From contig JAAZBV010000102.1 in the NCBI GenBank assembly GCA_012513605.1, positions 1 through 64,000 on the forward strand: 64,000 nucleotides of DNA, written 5' to 3'. Position numbers and translations under genes: made by a program. Within the stretch, counting starts at the first letter, position 1; each line of letters begins with the position of its first letter. Shown piece by piece: positions 25,497 through 34,949 of this stretch. Below the pieces are notes generated by a model. The model was not told the DNA's origin and did no database searches. It was given only the letters and a program-made list of their open reading frames with translations. The stretch is from Desulfatiglans sp. (GTDB taxonomy: Bacteria; Desulfobacterota; DSM-4660; Desulfatiglandales; HGW-15).

Positions 25497-26711
25497 TTAA
25501 TCCTCCATAAAACCGCAGATGATATCAGCAAACCCTGAGCATGAAACTTCATGTGCCCCATCCATCAACCTTGCAAGGTCATATGTAACCTTTTTTGAGG
25601 CAATCGCCCTTTCAATGCCTTTTTCTATCCTTCTTGCTGCATCTGCCCACCCGATATAATCAAGCAGCATTGCCCCGCTAAGGATTAGGGATGAGGGGTT
25701 GACCTTGTCAAGCCCAGCATATTTGGGCGCTGTGCCATGTGTCGCCTCAAAGATCGCGTAGCCATTCTGATAATTAATGTTAGCGCCGGGCGCCATCCCT
25801 ATTCCGCCAACCTGGGCTGCCAGGGCATCGGAGATATAATCCCCATTCAGGTTCATGGTTGCTATGACATCAAATTCATCCGGCCTTGTGAGCGCCTGCT
25901 GGAAAAAGATATCGGCAATGGAATCCTTAATAAGAATCCTTTTATCCCCTGCCTTTGCATCATATTCATCCCATATGACTGTCTCATGAGGGAAAGCCTC
26001 CTTTGCCAGTTCATATCCCCAGTTTCTGAAGGCGCCCTCTGTAAATTTCTGTATATTCCCCTTGTGAACAAGGGTGATATTTCGCCTGTTGTACCTTATT
26101 GCATAATCAATGGCTGACCTTATAAGACGCCTGCTTCCTTCCCTGCTTATTGGTTTTATACCGATAGCTGAATCAGGGCGGATCTCCCATTTATATTCGC
26201 TCCTCAGGTAATCAATGAGCCTTTTTACCTCACTGCTACCCGACTTAAGTTCAAGCCCAGCATATACATCCTCGGTATTCTCCCTGAAGACAACCATATC
26301 CACCCTGTGAGGCTCTTTTACAGGGCTTGGGACCCCCTTAAAATACCTTACAGGCCTCACGCATGCATAAAGGTCCATCACCTGCCTGAGTGTAACATTA
26401 AGGCTTCTTATGCCACCTCCCACCGGTGTTGTGAGGGGGCCTTTTATGCCGACCCGGTATCTCCTGAACTCGTCAATGGTTTTTTCAGGGAGCCACTCCC
26501 CTGTCATGTTAAAGGCCTTTTCACCGGCAAGCACCTCTTTCCATGCTATCTTTCGTTTGCCCTGCCAGCAGATCTCTACTGCCCTGTCTATTACCCTGGA
26601 AGCGGCCTTCCATATATCCGGCCCTGTGCCGTCACCCTCTACAAACGGGATTACAGGCATGTCAGGCACATTTAGCTTTCCTTCTGAAAAGGATATTATG
26701 TCAGATTCCAA
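25497..26711 (-). CDS. icd: Isocitrate dehydrogenase, NADP-type
   Basis: The 404-residue protein matches E. coli-type Icd along its length. It has [12 protein letters not shown] at the N-terminus and the phosphorylation/substrate loop [17 protein letters not shown], then RPVRYFKG and [25 protein letters not shown]-type sequence lies in the NADP-binding half. The serine in GIRSLN is the site that IcdK modifies in enterics; no such kinase is seen here. It oxidises isocitrate to 2-oxoglutarate and CO2. It is divergently oriented to pckG, 365 bp away. Confidence 0.95.
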   Translation of the reverse strand: MESDIISFSEGKLNVPDMPVIPFVEGDGTGPDIWKAASRVIDRAVEICWQGKRKIAWKEVLAGEKAFNMTGEWLPEKTIDEFRRYRVGIKGPLTTPVGGGIRSLNVTLRQVMDLYACVRPVRYFKGVPSPVKEPHRVDMVVFRENTEDVYAGLELKSGSSEVKRLIDYLRSEYKWEIRPDSAIGIKPISREGSRRLIRSAIDYAIRYNRRNITLVHKGNIQKFTEGAFRNWGYELAKEAFPHETVIWDEYDAKAGDKRILIKDSIADIFFQQALTRPDEFDVIATMNLNGDYISDALAAQVGGIGMAPGANINYQNGYAIFEATHGTAPKYAGLDKVNPSSLILSGAMLLDYIGWADAARRIEKGIERAIASKKVTYDLARLMDGAHEVSCSGFADIICGFMED

Positions 26712-27076
26712 TTAAAACTCCTTGTATTTGGATTTATATGTTCCAGACTGAAACATGGCGTATAAGATATCATTTTTCATTAGCGGTCAACCATTAATTG
26801 GGAGGCGTGAGTACAGGTAAAAATCCTGTTTTGCCTGATAAAAATGGGGCTCATCTCCCACCTGACCCCTGCCAGGAGCTTTTTGCTTGCTTTTTGGGCC
26901 TCTAATTTTTAAATTAACGTTTTGTATCTTTTCAGGAATAACGAATTGTTGCAATAAAAGGCTTAAACTTGGTTTAAAATTTAAAAAAAATTATAAAAGG
27001 GGATTGGCTTTCAGCATTCCTATTAAAATAAAAGGGCTGAACGCTAATTGCCTCCTTTGTCAGGAGATTAAAAACA
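26712..27076. other. Divergent intergenic region between icd and pckG
   Basis: It must contain both promoters. I see no convincing paired hexamers, RNA or palindrome. CCTTTGTCAGGAG directly before pckG supplies a ribosome site (AGGAG). Confidence 0.4.
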
Positions 27077-28894
27077 ATGAATGAAAAACCGATAACCAGG
27101 CACAAAAAATTGATGACATGGGTTGAGGAATGGACAGATATCTGTGCGCCTGATAATGTTCACTGGTGTGATGGTTCACAGGAGGAATATGACCGTCTGG
27201 TAAAAGAGCAGATTGAATCCGGCGTTGCCAAAATGCTGAATGAAGAAAAACGCCCTGATTGTATTTTATACCGTTCTCACCCGTCAGATGTGGCACGGGT
27301 TGAAAACCGCACCTATATTGCATCAGAAAAAAAAGATGACGCAGGCCCTACCAACAACTGGGTAGACCCCGGAGAGCTAAAAAAAACCATGCTCGATCTT
27401 TACACAGGCTGCATGAAGGGGCGCACCCTCTATGTTATCCCCTTCTGTATGGGCCCGGTAGGCTCCCCCATCGCCAAGATAGGCATAGAGATTACAGATT
27501 CGCCTTATGTTGTTATCAACATGCATATAATGACCAGGGTCGGCACAAAGGTGCTTGAGGCGCTCGGAGATAACGGCGAGTTTATTCCCTGCATGCACTC
27601 GGTTGGAAAGCCCCTTGCAAAAGGGGAGAGTGACAATGGGTTATGGCCCTGTGCGCCGCTTGACAAAAAATACATCTCTCATTTTCCTGAGACTCGTGAA
27701 ATATGGTCTTACGGATCAGGATATGGGGGTAATGCACTCTTAGGTAAAAAATGCCTTGCACTGCGAATAGCCTCTGTGCAGGCCAGGGATGAAGGCTGGC
27801 TCGCCGAGCACATGCTCATCCTCAAACTGACAAACCCTGAGGGCAGGGTAAAATATGTCGCAGGGGCCTTCCCATCAGCCTGCGGAAAGACCAACCTGGC
27901 CATGCTTATACCCACAGTCCCGGGCTGGAAGGTGGAGACCATAGGCGACGATATTGCATGGATGAAATTCGGTAAAAACGGCATGCTCTACGCTATTAAC
28001 CCTGAGGCCGGTTTCTTCGGGGTAGCCCCGAATACCTCTAAGTTATCCAATCCAAATGCAATGCACGCCTGCGACAGGGAGACCATCTTCACTAATGTCG
28101 CCATGACCGAAGACTTGGATGTCTGGTGGGAGGGCATGGGCATGGATGCCCCCGGCAAAGTCATAGACTGGAAAGGTAACGAGTGGGAGATATCCACAGC
28201 AACCGCCCCGGCAGCGCACCCCAACTCACGCTTCACGGCCAGGGCAAAAAACTGTCCTGTGATAGCGCCTGAATGGGAAGATCCGAACGGTGTGCCCATA
28301 AGTGCGTTTCTATTCGGGGGCAGAAGGCCCAGTACAATCCCCCTTGTTTATCAGGCATTTGACTGGATTCACGGTGTGTTCATGGCCTCATGCATAGGTT
28401 CAGAGATAACCGCTGCTGCCCTTGACCTGAAGATCGGCACTGTCCGGCGCGACCCCATGGCCATGCTCCCCTTCTGCGGATATCACATGGGAGACTATTT
28501 TAAACACTGGATTAAACTCGGCGCAAAGGCTGATGCGGATAAATTACCTAAAATATTTTCTGTAAACTGGTTCCGCAAAACCAAAGAGGGCAAGTGGCTC
28601 TGGCCCGGTTATGGCGAGAACAGCCGCGTCCTCAAGTGGGTTTTTGAGCGCTGCGATGACAAAGGTTCCGCAGTAAAAACACCAATTGGTTATATGCCCG
28701 CGCTTAATGCAATCGATACAACCGGTCTTAATGTGAGCGCGGATGATATGAAACTGCTGCTCTCTATTGACCGTGAAGGTTGGGCGAGAGAAATAGAGAT
28801 GATTAAAGAGCACTATGCCAATTTCGGCAACAGGTTCCCAGGAGAACTTTCTGATCAACTTGCCGCACTTGAGGCCAGGCTTTTAAAGGTATAA
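27077..28894 (+). CDS. pckG: Phosphoenolpyruvate carboxykinase (GTP)
   Basis: The 605-residue enzyme has the GTP-class features. The phosphate-binding kinase-1a loop is FPSACGKTN (265-273), with the hyper-reactive Cys. [10 protein letters not shown] lies near the N-terminus, and [10 protein letters not shown] and [10 protein letters not shown] follow. The C-terminal guanine-site region is [11 protein letters not shown]. It interconverts oxaloacetate and PEP with GTP and needs Mn2+ or Mg2+. In an anaerobe it may work toward PEP for gluconeogenesis or the reverse for CO2 fixation. A hairpin at 28911-28953 follows it. Confidence 0.96.
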   Translation: MNEKPITRHKKLMTWVEEWTDICAPDNVHWCDGSQEEYDRLVKEQIESGVAKMLNEEKRPDCILYRSHPSDVARVENRTYIASEKKDDAGPTNNWVDPGELKKTMLDLYTGCMKGRTLYVIPFCMGPVGSPIAKIGIEITDSPYVVINMHIMTRVGTKVLEALGDNGEFIPCMHSVGKPLAKGESDNGLWPCAPLDKKYISHFPETREIWSYGSGYGGNALLGKKCLALRIASVQARDEGWLAEHMLILKLTNPEGRVKYVAGAFPSACGKTNLAMLIPTVPGWKVETIGDDIAWMKFGKNGMLYAINPEAGFFGVAPNTSKLSNPNAMHACDRETIFTNVAMTEDLDVWWEGMGMDAPGKVIDWKGNEWEISTATAPAAHPNSRFTARAKNCPVIAPEWEDPNGVPISAFLFGGRRPSTIPLVYQAFDWIHGVFMASCIGSEITAAALDLKIGTVRRDPMAMLPFCGYHMGDYFKHWIKLGAKADADKLPKIFSVNWFRKTKEGKWLWPGYGENSRVLKWVFERCDDKGSAVKTPIGYMPALNAIDTTGLNVSADDMKLLLSIDREGWAREIEMIKEHYANFGNRFPGELSDQLAALEARLLKV

Positions 28895-28910
28895 ATTCCC
28901 AATAGTTTTA

Positions 28911-28953
28911 ACCTGATTTCCCTGCATCTGTAATTACAGAAGGGAAATCAGGT
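28911..28953 (+). terminator. Long hairpin after pckG
   Basis: ACCTGATTTCCCT (28911-28923) and AGGGAAATCAGGT (28941-28953) are perfect 13-bp complements. The loop itself contains CTGTAATTACAG. Only a short T run follows, so it may be a terminator or a 3'-end stabiliser. Confidence 0.55.
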
Positions 28954-29234
28954 TTCAGGGTGTAAATATTTATTTATAAATATGCCCTTTTATTGCAAAT
29001 ATTGATGGTTTCGTAAAAGAGCTGAATCTCACACAAAGGCACCTACTAAAAATAAATTGTTTTTCTTGGTGTTCTTTGTGGCTTTGCGTGATAACTTGCC
29101 TTTTTACAATGTTGCCAATATTCCCCTTTCGATTATAAAAGAACAGGAGATACAAAAGACATTTTTCATGTTTGCCTTAATTTCTTTCAGCATTTAAAAA
29201 TAAGGGTACATTTTTTGCATAAAACAGGTATAAA
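28954..29234. repeat. Non-coding region with CACAAAGG/CTTTGTGGC repeat
   Basis: CACACAAAGGCAC (near 29032) and TTCTTTGTGGCTTTGCGTG (near 29071) belong to a dispersed repeat related to 44446-44475 (CACCCTTTGCGTCTTTGCGG). No gene is supported. Confidence 0.5.
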
Positions 29235-29705
29235 ATGGACAAAAATCCCGAAATAGAGTTACGTTTCTCCAGGGCAGCTGACTCTGTTTTTATCAGGGAG
29301 CTCAGCATAGTGGCATTCAGGCCATATGGGGATTACGGGGAAGTTGTCCCTGAATGGCATATTTCAGGCAATAGCATTACGGTGATTGCCTGTTTTGAAG
29401 GAGTGCCCCTGGGTTTTGCGATGATCAGTAAACCATCAAACAGGTATGATCAGGACAATTCCAGCGAGCTTCTTGCCATTGCAGTGGAGGCATTGTGGCA
29501 GGGGAGAGGGGTAGGGAAGTTCCTTTTAAAAGAGATTGAGAATGTGGCGCTTAAAGCAGGAATTATGACGCTGTTTCTTCATACCTCAATCGATAACAGA
29601 AATGCCAGAAAGCTGTTTTCAGACTCAGGCTACAGGGTCTGGCAGGTCAAAAAGGGATTTTATCCGCTTGGGCAGGATGCCTGTGTGATGGCAAAAAAAC
29701 TCTAA
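29235..29705 (+). CDS. GNAT-family N-acetyltransferase (RimI-like)
   Basis: The 156-residue protein has the acetyl-CoA site in ALWQGRGVGKFLL (Q-G-R-G-V-G) and LLAIAVEALWQGRG before it. NARKLFSDSGYRVWQVKKGFY near the end is typical of peptide or amino-acid acetyltransferases. Its target is unknown. It precedes pilT by 30 bp and could be cotranscribed with it. The start has no strong ribosome site. Confidence 0.85.
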   Translation: MDKNPEIELRFSRAADSVFIRELSIVAFRPYGDYGEVVPEWHISGNSITVIACFEGVPLGFAMISKPSNRYDQDNSSELLAIAVEALWQGRGVGKFLLKEIENVALKAGIMTLFLHTSIDNRNARKLFSDSGYRVWQVKKGFYPLGQDACVMAKKL

Positions 29706-29735
29706 CTTTAGGTACGATATTGGAGGAAGCATAGG

Positions 29736-30818
29736 ATGGCACAGATAGATGCCTTTTTTAAACTCATGAATGAACAGGGTGCATCAGACCTGCATCTTGT
29801 AACTGGACAGCAGCCGATTATCCGAATAAATGGGGAACTTACCAGGATAAAATATAAAATCCTTGAAAATGACCCCTTAAAGGAGATGCTTTATGAGATA
29901 GCGCCTGAAGAAAAGGTAAAGCTTTTCGAGGAAACGGGTGATGTTGATTTTGCCTATGAAATTCCGGGGCTTGCACGCTACAGGGCCAATTTTTTCGATC
30001 AGAAGTATGGCATAGCAGCGGTATTCAGGGAGATCCCTTCCGAGATCCTTACATGTGAACAGCTCGGCCTTCCGCCTGTTGTGCGCAAACTCGCCTCCCT
30101 TCCAAGGGGGCTTGTACTGGTGACAGGACCAACCGGAAGCGGTAAATCAACCACCCTTGCAGCTATAATAGATGAGGCAAACAGGACTCGCAAAGACCAT
30201 ATCATCACGGTTGAAGACCCCATAGAGTTTGTTCACAGGAGCAAGGAGGCGGTTGTAAACCACCGGGAGGTAGGCCTTCATACCAGGTCTTTTGCGGCCG
30301 CCCTAAGGGGGGCACTCAGAGAAGACCCTGATATCATACTTGTAGGAGAAATGCGCGACCTTGAAACTATTAGCCTTGCCATTGAGGCTGCATCTACAGG
30401 CCACCTTGTCTTTGGCACCCTGCACACGAGCAGCGCCGCAAAGACGGTTGACCGCATTATAGAGGTATTTCCGGCAAACCAGCAGGAGCAGATAAGAAAC
30501 ACCCTTTCTGATGGTTTAAGGGCGGTTATTGCCCAGAACCTCTTTAAGCGTATAGACAAAAAGGGCAGGATTGCCGCACTTGAAATCATGATAGCCATAC
30601 CTGCAATTAGAAACCTCATCAGGGAGGCAAAGACTTTCCAGATACCATCCTCAATGCAGACCGGTAAAAAATATGGGATGCAGACACTTGATGATGCTAT
30701 TATGGAACTATTAAAGGCAAAGCGTATCAGCCCTGATGACGCCTATGCAAAATGCAATAATAAGGATACCTTCAAGCCCTATCTCAAGAATCCGCCTACA
30801 GATTTTACAGATGCATAG
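29736..30818 (+). CDS. pilT: Type IV pilus retraction ATPase PilT
   Basis: The 360-residue protein has an N-terminal PAS-like domain beginning ASDLHLVTGQQPIIRINGEL. Walker A is GPTGSGKST (131-139), the Asp box is ITVEDPIEF, and the His box is GHLVFGTLHT. Walker B lies in IILVGEMRDLETI. The AIRNLIREAK stretch near the end matches the PilT signature. It forms a hexamer at the pilus base that powers pilus retraction. GGAGGAAG supports the start. It is followed by a second such ATPase 52 bp downstream. Confidence 0.95.
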   Translation: MAQIDAFFKLMNEQGASDLHLVTGQQPIIRINGELTRIKYKILENDPLKEMLYEIAPEEKVKLFEETGDVDFAYEIPGLARYRANFFDQKYGIAAVFREIPSEILTCEQLGLPPVVRKLASLPRGLVLVTGPTGSGKSTTLAAIIDEANRTRKDHIITVEDPIEFVHRSKEAVVNHREVGLHTRSFAAALRGALREDPDIILVGEMRDLETISLAIEAASTGHLVFGTLHTSSAAKTVDRIIEVFPANQQEQIRNTLSDGLRAVIAQNLFKRIDKKGRIAALEIMIAIPAIRNLIREAKTFQIPSSMQTGKKYGMQTLDDAIMELLKAKRISPDDAYAKCNNKDTFKPYLKNPPTDFTDA

Positions 30819-30869
30819 TAAGGCGGGGTTTAGTTACAGCCTTTTCCTTATAAGGGAGGAGAAAATATA

Positions 30870-32039
30870 ATGAAAAAACAACAGATAGACAACATTTTGA
30901 CTGCAATGCTTGAATCCCATGAAGGGGTTTCAGACCTTCTGGCAACCGTTGACAAGCCTTTCCAGGTGGAGGCAACAGGATTGCTTAAGTCAGTTAACCT
31001 GAATCCCCCCATAGATTCAATAACACCATTCCAGGCAGAGGTATTTTCACTTAACCTGATCAACTCAGACAGGAGGCTCACAAGAGACCTTATAAGGGGA
31101 GGATCATGCGACCTCTCATACCAGCTTGCCGGAAAGGCCCGTTTCAGGGTAAACACCTTTTCGCAGAAAGGTTATTACTCAACCGTAATGAGGCAGCTTG
31201 CCACGAGGATACCTACAATAGAAGAGCTGGGCCTCCCTGATGCATTCAAAAGGATGCCAAAGGAGAGAAACGGCATAATCCTTGTTACAGGCGCTACAGG
31301 AAGCGGTAAGTCCACCTCCCTTGCCGCGGTTTTAAACGAGATCAATGAGACAAGTTCTGTCCATGTCATTACCCTTGAAGACCCTGTTGAATTTATCCAT
31401 TCCCAGAAAAAGGCCACCTTTAACCAGAGGGAGCTGGGCCATGATTTTGATTCCTTTGCATCAGGATTACGGGCAGCCATGAGACAGGCGCCAAAGGTTA
31501 TTCTTGTAGGTGAAATGCGTGACAGGGAGACTGTCGAGATCGGTCTTTCTGCAGCAGAGACCGGCCACCTTGTTTTGAGCACCCTTCATACTGTTGATGC
31601 GGGACAGACAATAAACAGGATAGTCGGCATGTTTGAACAGGAGGAGGAAAAGCAGATCAGGATAAGGCTCGCTGATACTGTTCGGTGGATTGTCTGCCAG
31701 AGGCTGCTTCCAAAGGTTGGGGGAGGGCGTCAGGCTGCCCATGAGATACTTGGTACAAACCTGCGGGTTAAAGATACTATCCTGAACGGAGAGGCAGAGG
31801 GCAAGAGCTTTTATGAGATCATAGAAGCGAGCCGCCCCTTCGGTATGATGACATTCGACCAGAGCATTGTAGACCATTACAGGGCCGGAAAGGTATCTGA
31901 AGAGACCGCCATGAGCTATTCATCAAGGAAGGGAGTGGTTGGCAGGATGATCGATTCAGTCAAGTCTGAACGTGGAGAAAAGACCACCGAGATAGAGGGG
32001 CTTAAGATAGATGAACTGTATAGTAAAAAGAAACGCTAG
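30870..32039 (+). CDS. Second PilT/PilU-family ATPase
   Basis: The 389-residue protein has a divergent N-terminus and then the same engine. Walker A is GATGSGKST (141-149), with ITLEDPVEF, ILVGEMRDRETV and GHLVLSTLHTVDA. The longer, charged C-terminus (EIEGLKIDELYSKKKR) and the variant first domain fit PilU or a PilT paralog. PilU-like proteins assist PilT in retraction under load. It lies between pilT and a zinc-ribbon gene, all in the same direction, so one operon is likely. GGGAGG supports the ATG. Confidence 0.85.
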   Translation: MKKQQIDNILTAMLESHEGVSDLLATVDKPFQVEATGLLKSVNLNPPIDSITPFQAEVFSLNLINSDRRLTRDLIRGGSCDLSYQLAGKARFRVNTFSQKGYYSTVMRQLATRIPTIEELGLPDAFKRMPKERNGIILVTGATGSGKSTSLAAVLNEINETSSVHVITLEDPVEFIHSQKKATFNQRELGHDFDSFASGLRAAMRQAPKVILVGEMRDRETVEIGLSAAETGHLVLSTLHTVDAGQTINRIVGMFEQEEEKQIRIRLADTVRWIVCQRLLPKVGGGRQAAHEILGTNLRVKDTILNGEAEGKSFYEIIEASRPFGMMTFDQSIVDHYRAGKVSEETAMSYSSRKGVVGRMIDSVKSERGEKTTEIEGLKIDELYSKKKR

Positions 32040-32057
32040 AATTTACCGGAGGCTCAT

Positions 32058-32750
32058 ATGGAAATAATCTGCACGGGCTGCAACACAAAATTAAATATCC
32101 CTGATGAAAAGCTGCCAAAGGATCAGATCGTAAAGATAAACTGCCCGAGGTGTAAAACCAGACTCACTATTGAATCGCAGGGGACCTGGGAAGATAAGGG
32201 TGATATGTATCCGGAATCAGAGAATGACGGGGTTCAAATTTTTACCTCAAGGGAAGGAATGAAGAAATCTCTGCCTGCCGCTATTGAGTCGGAAGACGAT
32301 TACACGATCGAGTATTATGAAGATGTGAAGCTTGCCCTTGTTATGGCTGATGAGAATCTTAGCCGGATCATCAAACCTGCTGTTGAAGAGCAGAAATACA
32401 AGTTTATTACTGCGCCCAGCATAAGGGAGGCACTCCTGAAGCTCAGGTATCACCACTTTGACCTGATAATCCTTGCAGATGGTTTTGATGGGCAGGAGAT
32501 TCACGGCGGACCAATCATGAATTACCTGAACCATATGTCCATGTCCGGGAGACGCAGGATTTTTGTTGCCCTGATCAGCGATAAATACAAGACCATGGAT
32601 GAGATGATGGCCTATTCACTGAGCGCAAATATGGTTGTTAACATGAGGGACATAGGGAACCTTGCCATACTGCTCAAGAGGGGGCTTCAGGAATATGAAC
32701 AATTCTACAAGGTATTTATGGATATCCTTCAGGAGGAGGGGAAGGGGTAA
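32058..32750 (+). CDS. Zinc-ribbon protein with a pseudo-receiver domain
   Basis: The 230-residue protein begins with a MJ0042-type zinc finger (IICTGCNTKLNIPDEKLP then INCPRCKTRL; Cys pairs C5/C8 and C29/C32). A low-complexity link leads to a receiver-like domain (about 90-215) with VKLALVMADENL. At the usual phosphoacceptor strand it reads DLIILADGF, with Ala where Asp is expected. It therefore probably binds rather than receives phosphate. Neighbours are two pilus ATPases 18 bp upstream, so a role in pilus control is inferred. GGAGG supports the start. Confidence 0.7.
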   Translation: MEIICTGCNTKLNIPDEKLPKDQIVKINCPRCKTRLTIESQGTWEDKGDMYPESENDGVQIFTSREGMKKSLPAAIESEDDYTIEYYEDVKLALVMADENLSRIIKPAVEEQKYKFITAPSIREALLKLRYHHFDLIILADGFDGQEIHGGPIMNYLNHMSMSGRRRIFVALISDKYKTMDEMMAYSLSANMVVNMRDIGNLAILLKRGLQEYEQFYKVFMDILQEEGKG

Positions 32751-32835
32751 AAAAGGGCGCAAGGCACAGGGCGCAAGATTCAAGGTTCAAGGTTTAAGAT
32801 TAAGGATTTGAAATTTGAAATCTCAAATTTGAAAT

Positions 32836-33897
32836 CTATTTTACGCCATTCGGGTCAACCTTGCATGGCAGTATACATGCGCCCTTTATTTGAACAAGAG
32901 ACTTTTCCCATCTTTTTTTAAGATTTGCGATATCATCAGGCGCGCCTATGGCCCAGACAGAACCGCCTGCTCCTGCACCTGTAAATCTGGCCCCACACCC
33001 AAAACGCTCTGCCTCTTTGATAAGATGCCCTGTCTCTGATATAAGGGCATCAGGGGTTATTCGCCTCCTGATTCGCATCTCTTTCCTTATGCATTCGACC
33101 GCCTCTTTCCAATCCATAGACCTTACTGCTGATATCAGCCCTTTAATAACATCATTTGCATCAAGCCAGCCATCCCTTGTCTTTCCATTAAGAAAATTAT
33201 TGAGCCATATCCTGTTGGTTGTGAGCGACACATGCCATTTGCCGCTATATGCAACCATGATTCGGTCAGAAAGCAGCTCCATGCCTGCGCTGTCAAGAAG
33301 GGGCTCCCTGACCACAGGTGACTTAGCATTACTGTAGTTCCAGTGCCACCCGTTTACACCGCCATAGACCGCTGCCGCCTGATCCTGCATCCCGCAGTTT
33401 CCCCCGCTTATGCCGTCCTCCAGATGATACCCGATCATAAGGAGCTCCCTTTTTGATAAACCCTTTTTTACGCCTGCAAGCATGGTGAGCTTTGAAAGGG
33501 CCTTTATAAGGGCGGTAAGGGCGGTGCTTGACCCCCCGAGGGCGGACTTAACCGGGGAACCTGAAGATATTCTTACTTCAAGCCCGGTAAAACCAAAATA
33601 GTTAACAGCAGCAAAAAAGATAGAGAATGTACCGGTAATATCCATCTCTTTACTCTTGTATTCTACTCCTTCAGGGAACCCCTCTGAAGTGATCCTGACC
33701 CTGCATGTTTTATATGGGAGAAGCGTTACAGCTGTCCTCAGATCAATGGCAACATTGAATGTAACAGGCCTGTATCTTTCAAATGAAAGGGCCATTGCCT
33801 TTATGTCCCATGTGCCACCAGCATCTATCCTGCATGGTGCAGATGCCGTTACATTGGCTTTATCGAGTATTTCTTTAACTGATATAAGGGAAGACAT
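32836..33897 (-). CDS. GHMP-family sugar kinase
   Basis: The 353-residue protein shows GHMP kinase motifs. Motif 1 near the N-terminus is SAPCRIDAGGTWD. The ATP loop is PVKSALGGSSTALTAL (about 117-132), and motif 3 is GARFTGAGAGGSVWAIG near the C-terminus. GISGGNCGMQDQAAAVYGG resembles the substrate loop of heptose- or fucose-kinase-like members. It likely phosphorylates a sugar or heptose 7-phosphate at the anomeric or related position; the substrate is uncertain. It starts 12 bp after the J-domain gene stop, so the two are cotranscribed. Confidence 0.85.
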   Translation of the reverse strand: MSSLISVKEILDKANVTASAPCRIDAGGTWDIKAMALSFERYRPVTFNVAIDLRTAVTLLPYKTCRVRITSEGFPEGVEYKSKEMDITGTFSIFFAAVNYFGFTGLEVRISSGSPVKSALGGSSTALTALIKALSKLTMLAGVKKGLSKRELLMIGYHLEDGISGGNCGMQDQAAAVYGGVNGWHWNYSNAKSPVVREPLLDSAGMELLSDRIMVAYSGKWHVSLTTNRIWLNNFLNGKTRDGWLDANDVIKGLISAVRSMDWKEAVECIRKEMRIRRRITPDALISETGHLIKEAERFGCGARFTGAGAGGSVWAIGAPDDIANLKKRWEKSLVQIKGACILPCKVDPNGVK

Positions 33898-33908
33898 TTA
33901 TAACCTTA

Positions 33909-34640
33909 TTAGAGTGGTGGTTTCCATTTTCCTGATGAGGCATCAAAAGACCAGCACCCCTCAAGCGCCCTTTTTGATGTAAAGCTTGGATTCTCCGCCC
34001 ACATAAGCATTGTTTCATGCGCATCCTTAAGCCTTCTGAATTCGGCTGCATCGCCGCCCATATCAGGATGATGTATCAGGGCCATCTTCTTGTAGGCAGA
34101 TTTTATCCTTGCACTTTTTTCTTCGGAAAGTATCTCCTCCAGCTTCAGCTTGAGGCATTTAATAGACTCTCTTTCCGCCTTTGAAAACCTTGGCCTCTTT
34201 CTACTGTCTGGCCTGACCGACTTGACAGGTATTCGGCTGTTACTGTTTTTTTTAAGTAAGGATTGACTTGCGTAACTCCTGGAATTTTTGTCCGCGATTA
34301 TCGTATAGTACTCACTGCCGGAATCCAGGATCAGCCTTTTCAGGTCATCGGCAGGCTTTCTTCCAGGGGTCCTTTTGCAGGTGAACCTGGATATCTCCTT
34401 TGACCAGGCGGGCAGTATATCAAGCACCACCTGCGCACCGCTGAATGAAAAGGATGCATACCTTGTATTAAAGATGCTTAAGAGCCCGTTTGAAAGGGAG
34501 AGCACCCACATGATCTGCCTTCTGCATTCCTGTGAACAGTATCTCCTTCTCCCGTCAATATCAGAGCGGCCACATGCAAGGCATGCCCTTTTTTTACTCT
34601 CAGGATTGCCCTGTTTTAAAATAATAAGTTTTGACATCAT
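33909..34640 (-). CDS. J-domain protein with N-terminal zinc finger
   Basis: The 243-residue protein has an N-terminal Cys cluster C20-x2-C23 and C35-x3-C39, a small zinc finger. The basic middle is of uncertain fold. A C-terminal J domain has the HPD motif at 191-193 (HHPDMGGD). It lacks the Gly/Phe and client-binding domains of DnaJ, so it is a specialised J protein that would recruit Hsp70 to a particular partner. It is first in a two-gene minus-strand operon with the GHMP kinase. A terminator-like hairpin lies just upstream of its start (34661-34697). Confidence 0.8.
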   Translation of the reverse strand: MMSKLIILKQGNPESKKRACLACGRSDIDGRRRYCSQECRRQIMWVLSLSNGLLSIFNTRYASFSFSGAQVVLDILPAWSKEISRFTCKRTPGRKPADDLKRLILDSGSEYYTIIADKNSRSYASQSLLKKNSNSRIPVKSVRPDSRKRPRFSKAERESIKCLKLKLEEILSEEKSARIKSAYKKMALIHHPDMGGDAAEFRRLKDAHETMLMWAENPSFTSKRALEGCWSFDASSGKWKPPL

Positions 34641-34660
34641 TACTTAATTAATAAAAATGT

Positions 34661-34697
34661 TCCTGTGCAAAAATAAAAAACCTGCCGGACAGGCAGG
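34661..34697 (-). terminator. Terminator-like hairpin in front of the J-domain gene
   Basis: On the minus strand CCTGCC-TGTCC-GGCAGG is followed by TTTTTTATTTTT. It ends 20 bases before the J-domain start codon at 34640. As no minus-strand gene lies beyond it, it may attenuate the operon or end a small RNA. Confidence 0.55.
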
Positions 34698-34949
34698 AAA
34701 CCGAATAATACATGTTCATAAATGAATAATCAACCTGATTAACCAGGCTATTATGATAATTATTGACCAATTTAGATGATTTTTTTATACTCCCTTAACC
34801 CGGCCGGGAAGGGTAAATACAGGACAGGAACTATAAAGCATGATTTATAAAAAAATTAGAACTTTTTAATCTTGTTTATGTCAAATAGCCTGAATACCGA
34901 TATGATTAAAGAATAGTTAGTCTCAAATGAGCCTGAAAGGAAAATTATT
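34698..34949. other. Intergenic region upstream of mltD
   Basis: No gene is visible. It should hold the divergent promoters. AAAGGAAAATT directly before 34950 supplies a ribosome site. Confidence 0.4.

Noticed and set aside
28970-29155. Minus-strand frame of 61 residues after pckG
   Set aside because: It consists of CACAAAGG/CTTTGTGG repeat sequence with no ribosome site.
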